DNA of 64,000 bases from Moraxella nasibovis (GTDB taxonomy: Bacteria > Pseudomonadota > Gammaproteobacteria > Pseudomonadales > Moraxellaceae), in contig NZ_CP089975.1 in the NCBI RefSeq assembly GCF_029581575.1, positions 1,612,001-1,676,000 of the forward strand. Direction: 5' to 3'. The translations under genes and the position numbers were made by a program. Of this stretch, positions 1 through 6,441 are shown piece by piece; the first letter of the stretch is position 1, and each line of letters opens with the position of its first letter. The notes under the pieces were generated by a model that saw nothing but the letters and a program-made list of their open reading frames with translations, searched no databases and had not been told where the DNA came from.

Positions 1-40
1 TATCAACTGGTTCGTTTTCTTTCACCTTAACAGAAGGCAT
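1..40 (-). CDS. rpsU: 30S ribosomal protein S21, N-terminal fragment cut by the window edge
   Basis: Only the first 13 codons are inside the window. Read on the minus strand from the ATG at 40-38 they give MPSVKVKENEPVD, which matches the start of bacterial S21 (small-subunit protein involved in translation initiation). A Shine-Dalgarno AGGAG lies at 50-46, five bases upstream of the start. A TTGAAA/TATAAT promoter stands upstream on the same strand. The rest of the gene lies to the left of the window. The short visible length limits certainty, but the N-terminal match is distinctive. Confidence 0.8.
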   Translation of the reverse strand, partial: MPSVKVKENEPVD

Positions 41-196
41 AGTAACTCCTAAATACAAGACAAGTGGCATCGATCAGGCTGTGTTATATTATATAGCGTC
101 ACGGTCTTGGGCGTGGGCATCAGCTCAAATCGGAAACAAAATCCGCAGTTGCGGCGTTTGTCTTAAATCATCAGACCGACCTAAGACAAGCACCGT

Positions 197-225
197 ATTA
201 TAGAGGATAAAAAGGCAAATTTCAA
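197..225 (-). promoter_or_regulatory. Sigma-70 promoter, probably for rpsU
   Basis: On the minus strand there is TTGAAA (225-220), a 17-nt spacer and a perfect TATAAT (202-197). It points toward rpsU and would give a leader of about 150 nt. The site lies just downstream of the hairpin that ends the lipoprotein gene, so rpsU is probably transcribed independently. Confidence 0.6.
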
Positions 226-231
226 CCAAAA

Positions 232-272
232 TATCCAACATTTTGGCACAAAAAACGCCAAAATGTTGGATA
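232..272. terminator. 16-bp inverted repeat, transcription terminator after the small lipoprotein gene
   Basis: A perfect 16-bp inverted repeat (arms 232-247 and 257-272) with a 9-nt A/T-rich loop lies just past the stop of the minus-strand lipoprotein gene. The stem is unusually long. The T-run after the stem is weak, so termination is inferred from position and stem strength. Confidence 0.55.
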
Positions 273-295
273 AAAGAATTTTTATGTGCTTTTGA

Positions 296-607
296 TTATG
301 GATTTGTCGTGGTTGCCTGCGCTTCGGTGGTGGTCTGTGTGGCAGCAGCTGCATCAGTGACAGGCTGTGCGGTGGCTGCGTCTGCGGCAGGCGTTGCATT
401 GGCAGCTGCGTCAGCGGCACCCGAAGTCTCAGCAAAAGTCGGCTGACCATGATCGTCAAATTTGACTTCCTCAGCCTTTGGTGCTTTTGCCAATGCAGCA
501 GCCTCTGCCTCTTTTAGCTTGTCCACTGCGTGCACGCCCTCATGCTTGCTGCACGCTGATAATACTGCGGCTGCGGCGATGGTCGCTGCGATCAATTGAG
601 CTTTCAT
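296..607 (-). CDS. Small Ala/Thr-rich lipoprotein of unknown function
   Basis: 103 residues. A lipoprotein signal peptide with lipobox LSAC puts the lipidated Cys at residue 19. The mature part is low in complexity, rich in Ala, Thr and Glu, and ends in a Thr/Gln-rich tail. This looks like a flexible, probably periplasmic tether rather than an enzyme. A GGAGAG ribosome-binding site precedes the ATG at 607. The gene stands alone, with a strong hairpin downstream. No recognisable domain is present; lipoprotein status is clear and function is unknown. Confidence 0.65.
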   Translation of the reverse strand: MKAQLIAATIAAAAVLSACSKHEGVHAVDKLKEAEAAALAKAPKAEEVKFDDHGQPTFAETSGAADAAANATPAADAATAQPVTDAAAATQTTTEAQATTTNP

Positions 608-840
608 AATCTCTCCAAATTTAAATCGTCAATGTTCAAAGCAGGCAAGCCATCACGGTTGCTGCCGTCATGATTGGTGTCATTTTGGTTATTATGCCAT
701 AAATTCCCACAATTTTCATGGAATTTTTTCATACAAGTCCAACTGAATGATTTTTTGTAAATAGCTACCAAACTTTACAATCTTTTTGGCAAAAGTGAGT
801 ATAATAAGCAAACTTTTTACAACCTTAGGTTTGGAGCTTT

Positions 841-1761
841 ATGGCTGGTGGTAGTTTACTGATGCTTCTTGATGACATCGGTACGATTTTAGATGATGTG
901 GCGGCGATGACTAAGCTTGCCGCCAAAAAGACAGCAGGTGTCTTGGGTGATGACTTGGCGCTAAACGCACAGCAGGTCACTGGCGTCAGTGCCGACCGAG
1001 AGCTGGCGGTGGTGTGGGCAGTGGCGAAAGGCTCTTTCATCAATAAGCTCATTTTGGTGCCCGCAGCGCTCATCATCAGCGCAGTGGCAGCATGGCTCAT
1101 CACACCCCTACTCATGCTTGGCGGTCTGTTTTTGTGCTTTGAAGGCGCTGAAAAAGTGGTGCATAAATTTGCCCCACAACTTTTACCGCCTGATACAGAC
1201 AGCGAGACAGCGCACCAAGAGCGCTTGGCGGCGAATGCTGATGATTCGGTGGATTTGGTCGCTTTTGAAAAAGAAAAAATCAAAGGGGCGATTCGCACCG
1301 ATTTCATCTTGTCAGCTGAGATTGTGGTGATTTCACTTGGGGTGATGAGCGCCACTACTTTGCAGACTAAGGCGCTGTCTTTGGCGACGATCGCCATCTT
1401 GATGACGGTGGGCGTCTATGGTCTTGTGGCATTGATCGTCAAAATCGACGATGCTGGCTTAAAGCTACTGCAAAAGCCTGATCAAGCCAGTAAAAAACTT
1501 GGTCATGCCCTACTGGCTTTTGCACCAAAGCTAATGAAATTCCTATCCATTGCAGGCACATTGGCGATGTTCTTGGTCGGTGGTGGCATCTTGGTGCATG
1601 GCATCGATATTTTACATCATCAGGCTGAGGATTTGGCAGCGCTGTCTGGCGTGTTTGGCGGTCTGACGGGCAGCCTGTATAATGGCGTGGTCGGTCTCAT
1701 CGCAGGACTCATCATTTTGGCGTTTTATGTGGCATTTAAAAAAGCCAAAGGCGCCCACTGA
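841..1761 (+). CDS. DUF808 (YedI-type) inner-membrane protein
   Basis: 306 residues, the usual length for the DUF808/YedI family. The N-terminus (MAGGSLLMLLDDIG) and the GVLGDDLALNAQQVTG stretch are typical of the family. Hydrophobic segments near residues 75-100, 160-200 and 230-300 indicate several membrane spans. A GGAG site precedes the ATG, and TATAAT at 800-805 may be the -10 box. Family members are widely conserved but their function is not established. The gene is monocistronic, with a terminator at about 1782-1807. Confidence 0.85.
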   Translation: MAGGSLLMLLDDIGTILDDVAAMTKLAAKKTAGVLGDDLALNAQQVTGVSADRELAVVWAVAKGSFINKLILVPAALIISAVAAWLITPLLMLGGLFLCFEGAEKVVHKFAPQLLPPDTDSETAHQERLAANADDSVDLVAFEKEKIKGAIRTDFILSAEIVVISLGVMSATTLQTKALSLATIAILMTVGVYGLVALIVKIDDAGLKLLQKPDQASKKLGHALLAFAPKLMKFLSIAGTLAMFLVGGGILVHGIDILHHQAEDLAALSGVFGGLTGSLYNGVVGLIAGLIILAFYVAFKKAKGAH

Positions 1762-1781
1762 TACACCCAAACGAACACCCC

Positions 1782-1807
1782 AAGCCCTGCCTTTTGTGCA
1801 GGGTTTT
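1782..1807 (+). terminator. Rho-independent terminator after the DUF808 gene
   Basis: CCCTGC/GCAGGG stem (1785-1790 and 1798-1803), extended by AA/TT pairing and followed by TTTTATT, 20 nt past the stop codon of the DUF808 gene. Confidence 0.65.
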
Positions 1808-1896
1808 ATTATGCTTGCTTTTTCCAACATTCATCCAAAGCCAGTTTTTAATATTTTTAAAGTCAGAAAATCAAAACAAAATGCGATTTTTCGCCA

Positions 1897-2745
1897 TCAA
1901 TACTCTTGTGCTGTGTCTAGATTTTGTAAAATCCACGCATATCCTTGCTGATAATCAGCAAACCTAAGCCAGTCTTGGGGCAGATTTGAGACGATTTGCT
2001 TGCCTGTGACTGGAGCTTGGATAATCTTAGGCGGCTCAAAGCCTAAGTGCTTGCAAAGATAAGCCAGCACCTGACTGCTTGGCACAGGACAAAAATCGCT
2101 CGCCAAATATAAAGACTTGGGGTCGTCATCTAGCAAAATCCGCACCAGCACCGCCACCAAATCCACATCCATGATGCGATTGGTGTAATGCGTCTTTGCC
2201 ACGCCATCCATGTGAGCGCAGGCGGCCAGACGCAGCATACGCTGTCGATTTTTGCCATAGATGCCACTGGCACGGATGATGACCGACTTTATGCCGAACG
2301 CCTGTCTGATGGTGTTTTCAGCAGTCAGCAGGACTTGGGCGGTGGGCGATGATGGCACAGCGGGCGTCTTTTCGTCGATGCGTGCGCCATCATCATCGCC
2401 ATACACCGAAGTGGATGACACGAACAGCACTTGGCGCAGATTGGGCAAGCTGTTTGCCATATCTGCCACATGCCGACAGATCGCAAGATAGCTGTCCTGA
2501 TACGCCTGCACCCGATCTTGTGCCGAGCCAGACGGTGCGACGATGATGGCGATGTGCGTGAAGTCTTGTAGTTTATCAGCGGTCAGTGACAAGGCATTTT
2601 GCTGCCAATGCGTAAGGCGTTCGCCCTCATCGGCATCATATTTCACATCGCTGCGGCTGACACCCACCACAGGATGCAGTGCAGCCAGCCCCACTGCCAC
2701 TTGCTTGCCAATACTACCCTGCCCGATGATGAGATATTTACTCAT
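1897..2745 (-). CDS. SDR-superfamily NAD(P)-binding protein (YeeZ-like)
   Basis: 282 residues. The N-terminus holds a Rossmann dinucleotide-binding motif (GQGSIGKQVA). A VSSTSVYGD segment carries the SDR Ser and Tyr, and RASGIYG follows as in the extended SDR / YeeZ-like sugar epimerase group. These proteins are often annotated as NAD-dependent epimerase/dehydratase, but the substrate is unknown. The start at 2745 gives the glycine-rich motif the usual spacing from the N-terminus. The gene lies tail-to-tail with the DUF808 gene. Confidence 0.75.
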   Translation of the reverse strand: MSKYLIIGQGSIGKQVAVGLAALHPVVGVSRSDVKYDADEGERLTHWQQNALSLTADKLQDFTHIAIIVAPSGSAQDRVQAYQDSYLAICRHVADMANSLPNLRQVLFVSSTSVYGDDDGARIDEKTPAVPSSPTAQVLLTAENTIRQAFGIKSVIIRASGIYGKNRQRMLRLAACAHMDGVAKTHYTNRIMDVDLVAVLVRILLDDDPKSLYLASDFCPVPSSQVLAYLCKHLGFEPPKIIQAPVTGKQIVSNLPQDWLRFADYQQGYAWILQNLDTAQEY

Positions 2746-2830
2746 TATTTACACCCTTTGGTTTTGTATTTTTGATTGCCAATTTTTGAAAATGACTTAT
2801 TTCGACAATCATCATTTATTTGACAATTCA

Positions 2831-4657
2831 TTAAAAATAAGCAAGCCATTCAATGCGCAAGCTGTGGTCATGTTTGTGGTGGTTTTTTTGGGCTAAGCCA
2901 TTGATCCTAAGGGCATGATGGCGGTCCAAATCATACTGCATACCCAAAGCCACAGATGGCTGCACATAGCCTGAGCGCCCGATGCTGTCGTGATGATACC
3001 AGTACGGCACAGCAATCTCACCCACCGTCCGCAGCCTGTCTGTATGATGATGGATACAGCCGACACTGGTCTGCACGCCCACACGATAACCTTGATTAAC
3101 CCTACCAAGCTGAACACCGCCACCACCCAGCACATAGCACACAGCATCTGGCAAGTCGCCCGTAGCTTTCGCACCCTGACCGACAGCCCACGATTTGCCT
3201 TTTTGTAGGCGGGCATCAAGCACAGTATGCGTATCATTATGCCAATCTGACGCATCGATGGTCTGACGCACACCAAGATACACTTGCGTTGCCAAAGCTT
3301 TCTTATCACTTTGTCCGTCGGCGTATGCCTTGGCGGTATTGGTCGGGTTTAATGAAGTGGTCTTAAAGATGGTCAGCTCATCAAGCCTCATCTTGCCATC
3401 TTGGTGCTTAATATCAATTGACGGCAGCACGACTTCATGAAATTTTCGCACCCCAGAAGGACGATCCAGCCAGTCTTGATAAGCACTTCGGACACTCAGA
3501 TGGTAGGCTGCGCCATGTCGTTCATCATACAAAACCCCCAAGCCAAGCCGATGAATTGGGCTGGCTTTGGTTGGGTTATTGTCGTTAGGCTTGATTGCCA
3601 TGAGATCAAAGTCTGCGCCATTATTGATGAGTGCTTGACGCTGAGTGGATTTGGAAGGATGATAGTGCGTGTGCGTAATCATGCCTTCTTTTTGTAACAG
3701 CTGAGCGATTTTGGCAGGTGTCGTCACCGCACCCAGTTTGGCAAATATCGACTTATCAGCACGCACCACATCCACCAGACGCACGATCTCGGTGGCGCAG
3801 TTGTCATGCGTCAGATAATAAGGGCGAGCCAGATTGCGCACCTCCCAAATATGGCGCATGATCTGATCGACCTCTGCATCACTCAAATCCAGCCGATACT
3901 CCCACAAATCTCGCTCATCCTTCACCAGATAATCATTTGCCTTGACTGAATAAGGCAAAATCTCCATCACCCCAGCATAGCCGCCAATCAAAGGCTTAAT
4001 CGCCCCAGACAGCACCCCATCGCTTGGCTCCGCCTTGACGGTATAATTCATGGCGGTGGCAAACTGCCCCGTCGCATCGTCCTCACGGCTGTCGATGCGC
4101 ATGAAAGTGTGCGCAAATGCCGACGCCAGATTATTACCATGCTCCTCAGCAAACACCAAAGACAGCCTCGTCGCTGCGATGTCATCCACCCACGCATGAA
4201 AATCTGCACAGCCATCATCAGACACCGCCAAAGACACCCCAAGCTTTGCCAATTCATTTGCCAAAAAATGTGCACGAGCAGGAAAACGACACAGCACCAC
4301 CTGATCGCCTTGCTCGATGGCAGACAGCATGGCGACAAGCTCATCTTTGGCGTTGATGGGCTTGCCGTTAGAATCTGATAAGAAAAAATCACTCTCACCC
4401 ACAAGCTTTTGGCGTCTGCTCATTGCAAAGTCATCAGGCAACAACAAAAGTCGTTGCCAAAGCACCTGCTCGCTTAGCTGCTCTATCTGCTCATCGCTTA
4501 GCATAAAAGGCGTGGCGCTTTGTTTTAAATAGCCGTAGTCTGCTGTGGCAGGCAGATTTGCACCATCAGTGATGCCATGTGCGTGCGTGTCTGCATTGGC
4601 GTTATTTGCCATTGCCGCCGCCATGAGCAGCCCATAAGAAAAGCGTTTGGAATTCAT
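2831..4657 (-). CDS. LNB/DUF4105-type periplasmic protein
   Basis: 608 residues from the ATG at 4657, chosen because MNSKRFSYGLLMAAAMANNANA is a good signal peptide while the upstream in-frame codons overlap ampD. The middle contains RPYYLTHDNCATEIVRLVD, which fits the NlpC/P60-like LNB domain of DUF4105 proteins (candidate catalytic Cys in DNC). The C-terminal third (residues about 420-608) has repeated short hydrophobic/Gly segments resembling an outer-membrane beta-barrel, ending in an aromatic residue. The gene is divergent from ampD with only 46 bp between the starts. Function is unknown; the family is linked to the cell envelope. Confidence 0.7.
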   Translation of the reverse strand: MNSKRFSYGLLMAAAMANNANADTHAHGITDGANLPATADYGYLKQSATPFMLSDEQIEQLSEQVLWQRLLLLPDDFAMSRRQKLVGESDFFLSDSNGKPINAKDELVAMLSAIEQGDQVVLCRFPARAHFLANELAKLGVSLAVSDDGCADFHAWVDDIAATRLSLVFAEEHGNNLASAFAHTFMRIDSREDDATGQFATAMNYTVKAEPSDGVLSGAIKPLIGGYAGVMEILPYSVKANDYLVKDERDLWEYRLDLSDAEVDQIMRHIWEVRNLARPYYLTHDNCATEIVRLVDVVRADKSIFAKLGAVTTPAKIAQLLQKEGMITHTHYHPSKSTQRQALINNGADFDLMAIKPNDNNPTKASPIHRLGLGVLYDERHGAAYHLSVRSAYQDWLDRPSGVRKFHEVVLPSIDIKHQDGKMRLDELTIFKTTSLNPTNTAKAYADGQSDKKALATQVYLGVRQTIDASDWHNDTHTVLDARLQKGKSWAVGQGAKATGDLPDAVCYVLGGGGVQLGRVNQGYRVGVQTSVGCIHHHTDRLRTVGEIAVPYWYHHDSIGRSGYVQPSVALGMQYDLDRHHALRINGLAQKNHHKHDHSLRIEWLAYF

Positions 4658-4703
4658 GATAATTTTGCTAAAATAAGAACGATTGTTTTTAGTATATCTC
4701 ATC

Positions 4704-5294
4704 ATGACACATTTCTCCATAAAAAATGGTGTGCTGCTCGGTGCAGATTTCATCGCCTCGCCCAATTTCAACGCACGCCCCACTGACGACAGCGGACAAA
4801 TCAGCGGCATCGTCATTCACAACATCAGCCTACCACCGTCCGAATTTGGCAAAAAAGACAAAAACGGCACACACTTTGTCAAGGCGTTTTTTCAAAATCA
4901 GCTAAACGCAGACGACCACCCCTACTTTGCCACCATTCACGACATGCAAGTGTCGGCGCATTTGTTCATCGAGCGAGACGGGGCGGTGACGCAGTTTGTC
5001 AATTTTGATGACCGAGCATGGCATGCGGGCAAATCCGGCTATCTTGGGCGCAGCAATTGCAATGACTTTACCATCGGCATTGAGCTTGAAGGCGATGATT
5101 TTTCGGCATTTACTGACGCTCAGTATGAGACGCTGGCGCACATCATTGTCGCCATTTACCATGCCTACCCTGCCACACACCGCCATCTGATGGGGCACAG
5201 CGACATCGCACCACACAGAAAGACCGACCCGGGGGCATTTTTTGATTGGGTGAGACTGCGGGCGATGGTGGATGAGGCTTTAGACGGCTTATAA
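4704..5294 (+). CDS. ampD: 1,6-anhydro-N-acetylmuramyl-L-alanine amidase AmpD
   Basis: 196 residues from the ATG at 4704; an in-frame TTG at 4683 is a less likely start. AmpD is a cytoplasmic zinc amidase that removes the stem peptide from anhydro-muropeptides during peptidoglycan recycling, and it represses ampC beta-lactamase induction where AmpR is present. Visible motifs are the zinc His in IVIHNISLPP, the WHAGKS segment, the IGIELEG core and the C-terminal GHSDIAPHRKTDPG that carries the second zinc His and Asp. The gene is complete, with no clear Shine-Dalgarno. Confidence 0.92.
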   Translation: MTHFSIKNGVLLGADFIASPNFNARPTDDSGQISGIVIHNISLPPSEFGKKDKNGTHFVKAFFQNQLNADDHPYFATIHDMQVSAHLFIERDGAVTQFVNFDDRAWHAGKSGYLGRSNCNDFTIGIELEGDDFSAFTDAQYETLAHIIVAIYHAYPATHRHLMGHSDIAPHRKTDPGAFFDWVRLRAMVDEALDGL

Positions 5295-5394
5295 GGAGTA
5301 GCCCACAAAGACCCCAAATTCATTGGTAAGTTTTATGAACTGTTTGGGTTTTGAAAGTAAGTCTCATTTCTATTGATTTTTAAAATATAGGGTT

Positions 5395-5667
5395 ATGCTT
5401 AACAAAACATTGATTGCTTCAATAGCTGTGCTTACTATAATATCATTTCCAACAGTAGCCCAAGCTAAAACTTATAAAGATACAGCAAAATGTGGGGTTA
5501 TAGCCAAGAAAACACATCCAAACCCAGCCTCTCTTCCACAATGGGTAACAGGTAGTGGCACAGGCAAAACCCAAGCGAAAGCTTGTGCGGCAGCTAAAAA
5601 AGACGCTACAAGCAAAATTCCAAGAGACGCACAAGCCAAGCATTGTGATTGTGGTAAGAAAATTTAA
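5395..5667 (+). CDS. Small secreted basic protein of unknown function
   Basis: 90 residues. A clear Sec signal peptide (about residues 1-24, cleavage after AQA) precedes a short Lys/Ala-rich mature region with four Cys, including a CDC near the C-terminus. The composition is more AT-rich than the flanking genes. It is followed after 11 nt by an acidic 98-residue protein, so the two form one operon ended by a strong terminator. A basic secreted product next to an acidic cytosolic product recalls toxin/immunity pairs, but no known domain supports that. Family not recognised. Confidence 0.6.
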   Translation: MLNKTLIASIAVLTIISFPTVAQAKTYKDTAKCGVIAKKTHPNPASLPQWVTGSGTGKTQAKACAAAKKDATSKIPRDAQAKHCDCGKKI

Positions 5668-5678
5668 GGAGCTTTCAA

Positions 5679-5975
5679 ATGCCTATTAGATATGAAGAAG
5701 TAGTTAAAACTGTTGTATTTGATGTAATTGATACTGCTGATGATGGCTTGGTTTATAGACTTGAAGTTCTTAAATCCAGTAATGGTTTTAGGGGCGAATT
5801 ATTTAGATTGGATACATTTTCCTTACAGTGTTCTTTTGTTGATAGTAAACCAGACGAAAGTTTTTATGTATTAGATACTCACTCACATTCTATAGATTTG
5901 GACGAAAAGATATTTGATGACGCACAAAGTTGTATTGATTTTGTTGCCAATGCCTTACAAGAAAACTTTTCTTAA
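5679..5975 (+). CDS. Small acidic protein, partner of the secreted protein upstream
   Basis: 98 residues, strongly acidic and without a signal peptide or membrane segment. A strong AAGGAG site lies 7 nt before the ATG. The gene begins 11 nt after the secreted-protein gene and ends 6 nt before a terminator, so it is the last gene of a two-gene operon. Size and charge are like those of many immunity proteins, which is only an analogy. Family not recognised. Confidence 0.6.
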   Translation: MPIRYEEVVKTVVFDVIDTADDGLVYRLEVLKSSNGFRGELFRLDTFSLQCSFVDSKPDESFYVLDTHSHSIDLDEKIFDDAQSCIDFVANALQENFS

Positions 5976-6265
5976 AGAATTAAACCCATTATTGTTGAAA
6001 TCAATAATGGGTTTTTTAATCGCTTCAACTCCGCCACACAATACCTATCGCCCTTACTGCCGTAATTGCATTTACTTTCAATGACTTTCACGCAGAACCG
6101 CTTATCGCAATTACTGGTTTGTAGGCGTTGCAGGTTTTGGGCTTTCTCAACTTGGGCGGTTAGGCAGTTTAACTCGGCTTTACGTTCGCCAATTTCATCA
6201 AGACTAGGCACAAACCACAGCATAATAAATTTGCAGCAATCAAAATAATTTATAATAGTCATCAT
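5972..6265 (-). pseudogene. Cys-rich ORF remnant, possibly of phage origin
   Basis: An open frame of up to 97 codons (more likely from the ATG at 6223). It encodes a charged segment with several Cys (motifs CDKRFC, KCNYG, RYCVAELKRL). Its last 14 codons are the terminator hairpin of the opposite gene, so the natural C-terminus has been lost. No ribosome-binding site is visible. The composition looks protein-like rather than random, so I read it as the remnant of a small, perhaps phage-derived gene. It could also be a chance ORF. Confidence 0.3.
5982..6018 (+). terminator. Rho-independent terminator of the two-gene islet operon
   Basis: 13-bp perfect stem (5982-5994 with 6002-6014) around a 7-nt loop, continuing into a T-run. 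It begins 6 nt after the stop codon of the acidic-protein gene. Confidence 0.8.
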
Positions 6266-6441
6266 GACAGTATGACCGATAGACCTTAATATAAAAATTG
6301 AACATATTTTTTATACGATATGTTTTCTTTTTGGCAATATTATGGTAATTTTGTATCGGCGGTATGTTTGTTAAATATATCATCATCCGTCAATATGAAC
6401 TTCGCTAACTACTGCGTATTTTTCAATAAGGACTTTTATTC

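Noticed and set aside
243..446. Plus-strand 67-codon frame opposite the small lipoprotein
   Set aside because: It is the antisense shadow of a low-complexity Ala/Thr-rich coding region that has a clear signal peptide and ribosome-binding site on the minus strand.
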